The translations under genes were made by a program, and so were the position numbers. A model generated the notes under the pieces. That model ran no database searches, was not told the origin of the DNA, and worked only from the letters and a program-made list of their open reading frames with translations. 64,000 bases of DNA from Brachionus rotundiformis (taxonomy: Eukaryota > Rotifera > Eurotatoria > Ploima > Brachionidae): NCBI GenBank assembly GCA_016802295.1, contig JAESIW010000115.1:2037995-2101994 (forward strand). The letters are read 5' to 3'. This document shows, piece after piece, positions 46,972 to 58,600 of this stretch. Every line of letters begins with the position of its first letter. The first letter of the stretch is position 1.

Positions 46972-48055
46972 GACGATAAATAAAATATGACTTAAAAATA
47001 TTGGTGATATTATTGATCCGAAAATTTTTTTGAATATTTAATAAATGTTTAAAATGAGATTAACTATTTATTAAACACGCCTCAGAGTTGCTTAAATTTT
47101 ACCAAAATAACAAAAACAATTCATCTAGAAAAAAAATCCTGGAATTCGTCTTTGTACTTTTTCTAGTCGTAATATATCTTTTTTTAGATAAGGATTCCAT
47201 ATATTTTTATGTAAATAAAAAATCGATAAAAGCAAAACTCTTTTTCTAATAAATTATTAAAAACCTTTTATTTATTTTTCGTTGTTGATATAATAAGTGA
47301 AAATAAAAGATAATACACATGAAAATCTTAAATATTAGATTTTATTTAGTCAAATTACCTTCTGTGTCGGACCTACTTTTCGATACTTCCTATTTCTATA
47401 TAAAATGTGGGCATCCTAACAATGGGTTAGGTTTTAGCAATCTTCAATCTGCCTATGGTTAGTCTTGATTTAAGGATTGTCGTTCAAGCCTTAAAATATT
47501 TTTTATTGGGTTAAGAGTTAATGGTAAACACTATTAGATTTTACTTTGATAATAAATGCAGCTACGCTGCTGAAATGGTATTCGCCTTTGGCTCGAAAAA
47601 GTTTTTATTGTACTCTAAGTACTCTCGAAGAGCGCAGTTTAAATTTTCTTTAAATCTTAATTATTGTGATTATTTCATTTAATACTAATAATTTAAATTT
47701 TTTTTATAATATTTAATTTTTTTAGCTGCCTAATAATTTACATCCTAAAATTTGCAGATTTCATTCAGTCAAATCTATAAAATTCTAAATATTAATAAAG
47801 AACTTTATCTTTTTCCTTGATTCTTGAAATTGATTTAATGCCTTTTTATTAATAGAATCAATTTATTAATTTTTCAGTAAAATTAATTCACTTTTCTATT
47901 GCCTACATCAATCTAATTAAATCTAAAAAAATTATCTTTTAAAAATATTTATATTTAAAAAAAATTTGGCACATCCTACAATAAAACTGACCATATGTTC
48001 TGGTAGATTGTTTAAAAATGAACCAATTTATATATTTCAAGATTATTTTATATAA
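46972..48055. other. Unassigned intergenic stretch
   Basis: Mostly AT-rich. 47390-47650 is somewhat less AT-rich (for example GGGCATCCTAACAATGGGTT and CAGCTACGCTGCTGAAATGG) and could be a decayed element, since GTGGGCATCCTAA also occurs at 17406. No open frame of note. Confidence 0.4.
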
Positions 48056-48792
48056 ATGGTCACTTGTTTAAAGACCAAACAAACATTAAAGAAACCATGT
48101 TCTTTAATGTTGTTCGCATTTTCCTCATACCAGCAACATGCTACAGACAAAAAGAATACCTCATTGGATTATACTTGTCAAGACTTATCCAAAGGTACCC
48201 TTATTAATTCATGAACGAATATTACAATTTTTTTCTGAGTTAATTTTCCAAAGAATCAAGAGACCTTAGGAACTGCAAAAATTTGATTTAGACAAAGTGA
48301 TATATTCTGTTACCATTTAATACCAATTTTGTCCTAAAAACAATGCAATAAGCTGATACGTGTGTCAAATATTTGCTCATTATGATTTTCTAGTGATAAT
48401 TGTCGTTCGTTGAGATGACTATACGATAACTATACATACATTATTTTTAATTACCCTCTAAACTTAATCATTTAATTTTTTACTAGATAAAATTTAATAT
48501 AATAATTCGGTTTAAAAGAAAACCAAAGCTTATTGCACTAATCTTGGGAGGTTCCCTGAAATCTTTTTTAACAAAAATAAAATAAAAACAATTTTATAAC
48601 CTTTTTTATTAATTAAATTTTAAAATTCAAGACAACAAAAATAATAACATTGACTTTAATTTGCGGATTAAACTTCAATTAAATTCTTAGATTCTGAATA
48701 AATTACATACTGCAGAAGATGGTGCACGGAAGCGAATGTTGGGAAATGTCCGCAGTCTGATTGAAAAATGTCTGTATATGTTTTATTTTTGA
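48056..48792 (+). CDS. Possible small two-exon gene, unidentified
   Basis: Exon 48056-48194 begins with ATG and ends AAAG|GTACCC. Exon 48716-48792 begins after TGCAG and reads EDGARKRMLGNVRSLIEKC before a stop. The phases fit (1 then 2 bases), giving 71 residues with no low complexity. Codon character stands out against the AT-rich surroundings, which is the main argument. I do not recognise the family. It could be part of a larger gene or a remnant. It converges on the 3' end of peroxidasin. Confidence 0.33.
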
Positions 48793-49223
48793 TGATAAAT
48801 AGAAATTTTTAATTGGGAGAACGTGAAAAATTATCAAAATTATTATTAAATTTAGCCCTATTCTATCCATTCTACACATTAATAAAAAAATAGAATAAAA
48901 AAATTAGATTTTAAAAAAAGGATCTGCTTTACCAAATATTGCCAAATATTTAAAAATATCTAGAATTAATATCGTAAGTAAATGATGAATTTTTTTGGTT
49001 GACTCATTTTAAAAAATAAATTCAAATTTTTTAAATTCTTTATTATCTATATTCTTAAACATTTTAATTATTAAATCTAAAAAATATTTACAGTTACAGT
49101 TTAGTTATTTTAAAAGAATATCTCTAAATTAAAACAATTTAGAATACAAAAAATGACTAACTAATGTTTGACCATGTCTAAAAATCTAAAATTAATGTTT
49201 AATTATTCAATAATTAATTTATT
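48793..49223. other. AT-rich stretch, peroxidasin 3' flank
   Basis: Nothing seen except AT-rich sequence. It should hold the 3' untranslated region of the minus-strand peroxidasin. Confidence 0.5.
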
Positions 49224-52200
49224 TTAGTTTGATTTTCTTTTTTTTCTTGAATACTCTGTCGATACATAGAAATAAGCTGGCTCACCACACAAGCCTACTG
49301 GATTCTTTTGACAGCAGTTTCGCCATGGCCTCAGAGAAATATCCCTTATATCCGAGCATCTTAGCATTCCATTTGGATACGGAGCATTCAAAAATGGATC
49401 CCTTTGGATATGCTCTATATTATCACCATTCTCACAAATAATTTTAGCTAAGCTTGTTCTCTTTATTTCAGCTAATTGTTCCGGTGTGAATTGAGACGGA
49501 TTTTCGTACCAAAATCGATCTCCATCTCTCAATACTTTCATCTGCTGGGTTATGATGCACAAAAATGTAGGGCCTAATTTAGACCCTTCAACTACATCTT
49601 CCAAAATGCCTGCCAACCATAAGTCAATATTTCGCACATCACCATATAATCTTTTCAATGTATCCCTAACTTCTTTGCTTGATATTTCGTTTTTTAGGTC
49701 ATCGAAATTTCTGACTTGCCTTAAATTACACATTTCACGGTACTTGACATAGCCAGGGATGCCGTGATCTCTACCTCTCTAAAATAAAATTTTTTCCTAA
49801 TATATCTATTAATAATTAGACTTTACTTGAATGTTCAGAGCAGCTAAATCAAGAGCTATAATTCTAGATACATGAAATAATTTTTCGGTCAGTTCACTGT
49901 TCATTATTTCACGTGGAAGTTTTATTTTTGCAGCTACACCAAATAAGCCTCTTAAAATGGGGTCTATTCCACCCTCGTGATAATATCTGTCCGGAGCAAA
50001 GAATGAATCTCTTAGCAATAAATTTCCCTCTGGTATTGGCTGAAAGCTACCATTAAGTCTGAATGTAAAAGGTTGAATCAAGGCATGACCGAACCTTAAA
50101 TATTTAAAATATGCTTAAATTATAATTATGAGCTTTAGCTGTTTACCTAAAAGCAGCAGTGGCAAACTCATTGGTTATGGTGGGATCGACATTGGGATCG
50201 TAGCCCCTGTAATGACCAAGTTGTTTCATGCCAACAGGACCCAAAATATAAGGCAGCCATTGCTCGAAAGTTATATACTGCATTTGGGCTCCGATTATTT
50301 TTCTCGATTCCTAAATTAATTTAAAATCTGATATTAGCCATTTGCTAGTTAAAAAAGATAATGTTTATGAAATTAAAATCTTATTTCTCTAAATAATTCG
50401 AAATTTAGTTTTAGGATGTATATAATTTTACAGTGAAATGATGATCTCATTTGAGACCAATTTTTTAAAAATAAATAACCAAAATTATCGACATGTTTAT
50501 ATAAAAGATATATTTCCTATACAATTATTTTTTATATTCTATTTTTGATAAATTTCTTTTTTGTTATGGCAATGAGAAGAACTTTATGAATATATAAGTA
50601 AATAAAGAGTTGACTTTATTAGTTTGGTTATAAACCACGTAACGCCAGATCCAAACAAGTCGGGAGCATATAAGTCATGCTTAAAATGATCTGAAAAAAT
50701 TTACCTTTAAATTTATTTTTGATATCAATCGATAAATGTATGTAATGAGAATATATTTAATCAATAAGTTGTCATAAACTCCAAGTAGTTTTGATTATTT
50801 TTATTCATTCAAATTATGAATGCAAACTAGTTCGATTTAGTTTATTTTCAGAAAAATGTGTCTTGGTAAAAATAAAAAATCATATCTAAAATTATCCATA
50901 TTAAATGTGTATATAAGAGAGATACTTTCTAAACAAGAAAGCACCATTAGATAATTTATCAAGAAAGAAAAAAAACCTTAAGAGAATGATAAACAAAGTT
51001 ATTACATCCTCCTTAATTATTCTATCTGTTCTGGTCATTGTATTAGCTTCAACCTTACTTGACAAACCACAAGCTTCCAAGTTACAATCAAAGAACCTTC
51101 AAGACTCTTTGAAAGCCAAACTTCAGTCTTCGCCTTCAAATAAAGCTAAGCGCTCAATTGGCTATGGATATGGGTTGTATGATTATGGAGTAGGCTATGT
51201 ACCATCCTATGGCTATGGATACCCCAGCTACGGTTATGGAGTGTATGATTATGGATATGGTTATGGATATCCAACATATGGATATTATTACAAGAAAAAA
51301 TAAATCCAAGATCAATTTTGTTTTCACTTTTTTTTAAATCTATTTCCTTCTAATTTAAATTATTATCAAGTTAGCTAAAGAATGATTTTTTTTTTTAAAT
51401 GTAAAATTGATCTTAGCCTTAAAAAATAATGATTTTAAAGAAAATTAGCAAAAATCAATATTACTATAAAATTTAATAATTTGGTCAATTATCTAATCAA
51501 TTTTTTTCAGGAATTCTTTCTTTAATATATAAATAAATAAATTTTTGTAAAATGTTAGTTTTTTAATTTCTAACAAAAATAATTTTTTCAATTAATCTAA
51601 AACTTAATATTTTGTTTACATACTTGTAATAACATATTTATATATTAATAAGGTTTCATTTTTTATTTTTAATAGTAAAGTTTCATAGTTTTGACACAAT
51701 TACTGTGCGAAAAAAATTGAGTAAAGACATTTTGGAAATATTAAATTCTGTTATTTACTTGAAAAAGTTGTTCTGGTAGCCAATGTGGATTTTCGGATTT
51801 AAGTCTATCTACCATGTGATTGTGGTGTCTTACAAAAAGATTGTGCATTGCAAGTAAGCCTAGCTGTTCATTTGCTCTGTAATCTCCAGCCATAAAACAT
51901 CCAACTGTTGATTTATTATCTTTATGACAGTCCATAGGTGTGTCCAAATTAAAAGGTAAAAAGCCTTTTGGATATCTGGGCGTCGTGTGCACTTTAAGCT
52001 TTCCATTATTTACAGTCCTTTCTCTTATATCAAATCCATCTTGATCAGTACTTCCGTATACATTTGAAGCATCAATAAAAGCACTCAACTGATTGATCTG
52101 TTCACGCTGGTGAACATTACCACCAAGTAAACTGGTCTCACCAGAGCCACATATGGCCGAACTTCTAATGAATTCCATGCATAAACCAGGCGAGTGCTCA

Positions 52201-55200
52201 CGTCTTGTATCGTTAGGCAATATCTCAATTGGAAAACAAGGTTGCTCATTGGTGCATGAATCTCTGCAGGCAATACCATTGCTAAACCTATTTAAACTAA
52301 TGGCCATCACAGTGTGGCCCAAATCATGGTCTAAAAATTGACCCCACTGCATCAACAAAAGACTAAATTTTTCATCACTTGTTATTTTATCTGTGGTTAT
52401 CAAGCGTGTGGTCAAATCTCTAACATTTGGCAGCATGTAACCATGATAAAGCATTGACTTGTTCCATCCTTTGGGAGTAGAAAATCCATTTTCGTACTCA
52501 GCCGGTGCCAAACGTCTTAAAGCAGTGTTCGCTGCACCCCATCTTGGATTTTTTAAATTGTTACATGTACCATCAAAACTGCGATAGTTCAAGCATCTTT
52601 GGGAACAATTAACTTTACGCTTGTAGCGAGAGCAACCAGACAAATCAGAAATCTGCTGCAACTGCCGATGTGTCAACAAGTCTTGAGTTTTAAAGTTCCT
52701 TTGAGTGAGGTTAAAAGTGATATTATCTGCGTGACGGAATATAATGTCCAGAGCACGTTCATAAATCTCTTCACTTGATGCCAAATGAAGAGTGCTGTCT
52801 TTTGGAAAGCGTATTAGTGCCATCAGTTCTGAATGGGTCTTTGGCTTGCGACTTTTTAATAAACGATTTAAAGAGTTTTGAAACTGTTTATTGACTTCTT
52901 TGCGAGCTGTGTCCACTGCTTGGGCTACCACAGTATCTGATATCACTGTTCCATATAAATCTTTTACACTTAAGGAAAATTTGTGAACTGCTGAGCCAGC
53001 ATGGTTTTCCGCTCGGCAAATGTAATGGCCAGCATCATTTACTTGCACTTGAGTGAATGTCAGATATCCAAAAGAGTCAAAGTATACCCTAGAACTGGTT
53101 TTTATGCGTTGACCATTTTTATACCACAAAACTTGCGGTTTAGGCTTTCCTTCAGCAAAGCACTCAAGAGTTGTTTGTTGGTTTTCATATACACTAACAT
53201 TTTGTTGACTTATTTTAAAGTATGGTTTAACTTAATAGAATAAAATTAAAAAAATTTATAGAAAATTTAAATATCAGGATTTTTAAAGCATTCTAGGTGA
53301 AAATTTTTATTTTTTTAATCAAAAATTTATTGCATCTAAACTTGGTGCAGAAAATTTCTCACTTCATCTAATCTTGTAATAATAAAGAATAAATTTGAAA
53401 TTAAAATACAATCAATTGTAATAAGATAATTTTTATTTTTTTTTATTTAGAAAAAATTAATTAATTAGCTGTCCAAGCTTAGTTTAAGTAACAAGAGGTA
53501 ACTTAATTAGTGTCCTGTAACATTTAACAAGGATAAATAGTTTCGAAATAAAAAAGCTAGGAGAATTAATGGAATAATTTGATTCATTTATTGAGTAAAA
53601 CTGCTAGATCTGGAGCTCTTTTAATAAAAATAAAAAAATTAAGTTGGAAGCAAAAATAATTTTGGTAAGGCGGTAAGTTACACAGTCAGATTATAATAAG
53701 AGAAGTATGATTTAAGTTTAAAAAAAATTAAATGATTAAATAAATGATATATAAGTGAGAAACTATCAAAATGGTATTTTAATGGAAAATAAAATTGTAA
53801 TTTAATATTTTAATAGTAAAAGTTATCATTGAATTACCTGCTTGAGTTATGTGTAGAGTAGCATCAGAAGAGATAGTGTTTATTAAATTAACTGCTGTAC
53901 AAGTGTAAACACCAGAGTGCGAATCGAGTTTTAAATTATTAATGCGTAATAGTTCATTATTTTGGTAAAACTCATATTCGGACAAAATTGAATTTTTATT
54001 TGAGTTTTTTTCTATTATTTTACCTTTACAAACAAAATAATTATTAATAATCAAGACAAAACATATTTTCTACCATCTTTTTTCCAAATGATTTTAGGAT
54101 CCGGTTTACCAGCCACTTTGCAATAAAATTCAGCATAATCCCCCTCAATGCCATTGATATCATACGGTCTTTTAATAAACGTAACTGGAACTTTAAATTT
54201 ATTAAAATAAAAGATTTTTTTAATTAAAAAATTTTATCATTTATTACCATTAACTGTAAGTTTGGCTTGTGTGTATTTTATATTATGATTGTTTCCGATC
54301 GAACAAACATAAAAGCCTTCATCTTCAGCTAAAACTGTACTAATTACAAGATCACCGTTGTATTTTATTCTAAAATGATAATTATTTTCTAAAATATCTC
54401 CGTCCTAAGCATATCAAATTTTAAATAATAGTGATAAAAGATATTTTTTATTAAAAATACTTTGAGCCAAGTAACTCTATCTGAATATCTACTAGATTGA
54501 CAGGAAAATGTAGCCGTGCTTCCTTCAATGACGGTAAGATCATTCGGAATTGTTGAAAAAGACAAATCATTGGCTATGTAAAAAATAATATAATATTTTT
54601 TAATAAAAAAAAGTTTTCTATTTAAAAAAAAGGAAAAAATAATCAATTTTTTTATTTTTTCTTATTTTTTAGTTATAAAAAAATAAATTAAAAAATAAAA
54701 AAACAGTATAAAATCAAGATCTCAAATTAGAAAATATAAAAACTCTAAGATGTTAAAATATATAGGATTTTTATATTAATCTAATGATTAATCTTATTTT
54801 TAACTGAATAATTGGAAAATACGAATGATTGTATTAAATAAAGATCAGATAACGATAAATATATTTTTTCTATACCAAACATCAGATACAGTAAGGACAA
54901 TTGAATGAAAAATCAAGAATATACTTAATAAAAATTTAAATATTTAAGATTTTTTAAATATTTTTATTTAATCTGTAACAAAAAAAAATTTACAATATAT
55001 TCTATTCAAAATTTTATTTAGATAAGACTGTATTTACAAATTGATATCTTTTTTAACCATTCCAAATCAATAAGTTCACATAAACTCCAAGTAGTTTTGG
55101 TTATTTTTATTCATTCAAATTATGAATGCAAACTAGTTCGATTAAATTTATTTTCAGAAAAATGTGTCTTGGTAAAAATAAATAATCATATCTAAAATTA

Positions 55201-57470
55201 TCCATATTAAATGTGTATATAAGAGAGATACTTTCTAAACAAGAAAGCACCATTAAATAATTTATCAAGAAAGAAAAAAACCTTAAGAGAATGATAAACA
55301 AAGTTATAACATCTTCCTTAATTATTCTATCTGTTCTGGTCATTGTATTAGCTTCAACCTTACTTGACAAACCACAAGCTTCCAAGTTACAATCAAAGAA
55401 CCTTCAAGACTCTTTGAAAGCCAAACTTCAGTCTTCGCCTTCAAATAAAGCTAAGCGCTCAATTGGCTATGGATATGGGTTGTATGATTATGGAGTAGGC
55501 TATGTACCATCCTATGGCTATGGATACCCCAGCTACGGTTATGGAGTTTATGATTATGGATATGGTTATGGATATCCAACATATGGATATTATTACAAGA
55601 AAAAATAAATCCAAGATCAATTTTGTTTTCACTTTTTTTTTAAATCTATTTCCTTCTAATTTAAATTACTATCAAGTTAGTTATAACGAATAATATTTTT
55701 TTTTAAAATGTATTCAATTCTTATTTTTAATTACTTTTTTTTAAAAATATTTTAAATCATTTAATCAGTTTCTATTATATTTGAAAAAATAAAAAAATAA
55801 ATTTTTCTTTTTAAAATCTAATGACTTAATATCTTGAGTTTGTTTACAATCGAAAAAACTCTAAAAATTATGGTTTAAAGAAAATAAATAAAAAAATTAA
55901 ATAAAAAACAATATTAGTATAAAATTTAAAAATTTGGCCAATTATTTAATTAATTTTTAACGATATTAATAAAAATAAAATATCTTACAATAATTATTGA
56001 TTGTTTTGTCATATTTTATGTCATTTGAATCTAAAATTTTGACATCATTTTCCACTATAAAATTGTCAATTTTATTTTCATTAAATTTATTGTCAAATTC
56101 CAATTCTTCAACTAAACAAAATTATCTCTCATTTTAAAGAATTTTTTTTAATTACATGATTCGTGATTTATCTTCAAATTTGCCACTGCTCTTGCTTGTC
56201 CAAAATCACTCAATGCCAAGCATTCGTAATTTCCAGCGTCATTTTCATTTACATTTCTTATAGATATTAAATTACCGTCCTCAGAGATCGAATATTTGTC
56301 TGAAAAAAGTCTTCGCCTTTGAAAAAAATGAAACTTAACTTTCTTAATTAACAAACAAAATAACCTTTTACCCATCTTTAAACCACTGAATTGTTGGTTC
56401 TGGGTAACCGATCGCCTTGCATTCAAATCTAGCCTGACTATTCAGACTATTCGAACTTATCACTACATCTCTTGGCGCTTCTACAATTAATGGTTCTGCA
56501 CACTTAAAATCATATTTGCTTAAACTTGTTATCTTTTTGTTTCTCAATTCATTTGGAGAAAAACACGAAGCACTTAGCGCAAAATTATAACTTCGATATT
56601 GGTTCAGAGAAGGTTTAATCGCTTGCCAAAGCCAATACATATCACAATTGCAGTTCAAAAGATTATTGTCTAAACGACTGATATAATTTTTTTAATATTT
56701 AAATTCTTAAATAAAAAATTTTAAAAATTTACACTAATTTTAAATTAATTAATGGCTGTATCAATTGTTCTTGAAATGAAGACATCAAATTAGATGTCAA
56801 TAGCAAGCGTTCTAGCTTAAGCAGGTTTTCGAATGTACCAACTTCGATTTTTTTAAGCTTATTTTGCTGCAAATATCTTAATTAATTAATTAGATTAATT
56901 AATAAAAAAAGTGTTTTTTTTTATATACAATGTTTCTAGATTTCTAAGATTTGAAAATGCATATGGATGAATTTTTTCGATTGAATTTCCGTCAAGATTA
57001 CTAAAAAAATAATAAAATTAAATTTCAATTAAATTTTAAGATTTAGATTCGGTTACAGGTCCTTAAGTTCGTCAAGACCAATAAAAGCATATGCTTCTAG
57101 CTCACTAATTCGATTGTTGTTCAAAAATCTGGAAAATAAACCATTTTACCAAAGTTAAAAATTAATTAATTTTTATACAAAGATCTTAGTTTTCTGAGAC
57201 TGAAGAAGATTCCATAGTCAATTTTGGTGATGAAATTGTCCCGCAAATCACTTTAAAAAAAGGACAAAATTATACTTTTTTTTCTTTAAAATAAACAAAC
57301 AATATAATAGAGCTTTGTTGAATTTTTGGAACTTGGATTAAACCAGATCTTGCGCAACTGGTGACTATTGAGTGGCATCTGCAACGCTGGTCGTCAGAGC
57401 AGTAATTAGAGTATTGGCTATTTATGCCTATGATGAGGATTATAAAATTAAATGTTTTAAAAATTTTCAT
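49224..57470 (-). CDS. PXDN: Peroxidasin (LRR, four Ig, heme peroxidase)
   Basis: Fifteen exons on the minus strand: 57470-57301, 57250-57179, 57128-57057, 57000-56929, 56876-56733, 56677-56372, 56316-56156, 54573-54461, 54404-54248, 54190-54074, 54023-53838, 53230-51759, 50310-50147, 50094-49827 and 49778-49224. All phases fit, giving 1342 residues. Signal peptide, Cys-rich LRR cap, five LRRs (72-nt exon units), C-terminal LRR cap, four Ig domains and the animal heme peroxidase domain lie in order. Catalytic residues are visible: WGQFLDHDLGH (distal His about 825, heme-linking Asp), RANEQ (Arg and heme-linking Glu), and proximal His about 1072 in FRFGHALI. Peroxidasin acts in the extracellular matrix and makes sulfilimine cross-links in collagen IV. 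It ends soon after the peroxidase domain, with no VWC domain as in human PXDN (1479). Two introns host GY genes. Confidence 0.96.
50910..50917 (+). promoter_or_regulatory. TATA box of GY subfamily B copy 1
   Basis: TATATAAG lies 69 bp before the start codon and is preserved at the same distance in the second copy. The rest of the leader is equally conserved, so this rests on the motif and spacing. Confidence 0.6.
50986..51303 (+). CDS. Secreted Gly/Tyr-rich peptide, subfamily B copy 1, nested in PXDN
   Basis: Intronless, 105 residues, antisense within the peroxidasin intron 50311-51758. The signal peptide is MINKVITSSLIILSVLVIVLA. A Lys/Gln/Ser-rich propeptide ends in KAKR, a furin-like site at about residues 52-55, directly before the GY domain (SIGYGYGLYDYG). 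The C-terminus is YYYKKK. The GY domain shares LYDYG, YPSYGYG and YGYPTY units with subfamily A, so the two are related, but the pro-region differs and A has no such dibasic site before its repeat. Confidence 0.87.
   Translation: MINKVITSSLIILSVLVIVLASTLLDKPQASKLQSKNLQDSLKAKLQSSPSNKAKRSIGYGYGLYDYGVGYVPSYGYGYPSYGYGVYDYGYGYGYPTYGYYYKKK
55216..55223 (+). promoter_or_regulatory. TATA box of GY subfamily B copy 2
   Basis: TATATAAG, placed as in copy 1, 68 bp before the ATG; the one-base difference comes from a shorter A-run in the leader. Confidence 0.6.
55291..55608 (+). CDS. Secreted Gly/Tyr-rich peptide, subfamily B copy 2, nested in PXDN
   Basis: Protein identical to copy 1 (105 residues), with several synonymous differences (for example ACATCC versus ACATCT, GTG versus GTT). 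It lies antisense in peroxidasin intron 54574-56155. Conservation of protein over synonymous change hints at purifying selection, on very few sites. Confidence 0.87.
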   Translation: MINKVITSSLIILSVLVIVLASTLLDKPQASKLQSKNLQDSLKAKLQSSPSNKAKRSIGYGYGLYDYGVGYVPSYGYGYPSYGYGVYDYGYGYGYPTYGYYYKKK

Positions 57471-58379
57471 TTTTTCTAAATAAAAAATAAAATTAAAAAA
57501 TTTTAGATATTTTTTTCGGCTATCTATAGACAATTTTGTCAATAAACTATTTGATAAACTTTATTTAAGATGCATGTTCATAACTGATATGTGAGATAAA
57601 TATTCTATCTCTAATTTATTTTAAGTGGAAAATTGTTTAAACTTGATTTTTTTTTGATAATTAATGAATCAAAGAGAACTCAAGATATTCCCAAATTATC
57701 TATTTTAATTTGTAAAGAATCTAAATAAACTTTATTAGTCAAGTTGAAATACTTGAAATTATTGATTTTTAAATAATTTTTGCAAAAATTTAACAAAATT
57801 TAGACTTAATTAATTGTCTATCTCGGGTCAAGACTCCGAAAATTGTAGACTAGTTAGCATCTCACTGGAGTGTTTTAATCAAATTAACTTAATTATTCTT
57901 CCGGAAATTTCTCTTTATAAATGCGAATATGAAAATTATGAAAAGAACTTTGAGTTAATAAATCTTTAAATATTTATTTATTTATATTTGAGTTAAATTA
58001 AATTATAGGAAATATGCCATAAAAGAAAAAATTCTATGGAATTTATTTTAGAGATTATCGAGGGAATAATTAATCAGCCAAGTTTAAAATTATAAGTCTT
58101 GGTTATCGATCTTTTTTACAATAGATATATTAAAAAAATTAATAGGAGCATTTAATAGAAGAATCGAAATGCGACATAAGATAAAAATCCCATTGTAGTT
58201 TGAGACATTAATTTTGTAGAGTCTACGGTACAGTTTAATTGCCAATTGTTTGTATTTGGGACTTGATTGAAAAATAAAAATTAGTGAATGGACTAGAAAG
58301 GTAAACCTGGTCGGATATCTGGTTTCAGTCGCGGCAATACATGGTAATAGCATTCCGAGCCAAATTTTCCCTTCTTAAG
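57471..58379. other. Peroxidasin 5' flank
   Basis: AT-rich; must hold the peroxidasin promoter on the minus strand. The minus frame 58090-58353 starts with a non-ATG codon and overlaps the edge of a LINE remnant; not accepted as a gene. Confidence 0.5.
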
Positions 58380-58600
58380 ATAGAAATGATTTTACAGCTG
58401 CAGTGAGCCCCAAACATGGCTTTTTTTCTACCAGAGTAGTCCCGCACTGGAACAGCCTACCGCGGTTTCAAAGCTGTTCTTGATAAATTTAATGGAGTAG
58501 GCTACTATAGATCCAAACTGCCTGGTGGTGGATTCAGACACCTAACATGTTAGGCTCAGCAAGATTTGCTCCTATTAAAATTCCTTAATAACTGATACTT
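58380..58600 (+). mobile_element. LINE 3' remnant (reverse-transcriptase C-terminus)
   Basis: Plus-strand codons read KHGFFSTRVVPHWNSLP, the typical C-terminal motif of non-LTR retrotransposon polymerases (FFxxRVVxxWNSLP). A shifted frame then reads AVSKLF, and a third DKFNGVGYYRSKLPGGGF, ending at TAG 58551-58553. Two frameshifts and the missing 5' part mark it as dead. The relatively high GC against the flanks also fits inserted foreign sequence. Confidence 0.82.

Larger units (their letters stand above)
50761..51390 (+). repeat. Direct duplicate block 1 in a peroxidasin intron
   Basis: Matches 55067-55700 in the same orientation, starting TCAATAAGTT and running through promoter, gene and 3' flank of a subfamily B GY gene. 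Weaker matches resume after a gap near 51450. Both blocks sit in different introns of the same host gene, about 4.3 kb apart. Confidence 0.88.
55067..55700 (+). repeat. Direct duplicate block 2 in a peroxidasin intron
   Basis: Partner of 50761-51390. The copies differ by scattered substitutions and small indels mainly outside the coding region; codon differences are synonymous. Confidence 0.88.

Noticed and set aside
51741..53129. Loss of the heme-linking Glu because RHHN replaces the usual REHN
   Set aside because: The heme-linking Glu is the one in RANEQ, which is intact. The REHN motif is a different, nearby position.
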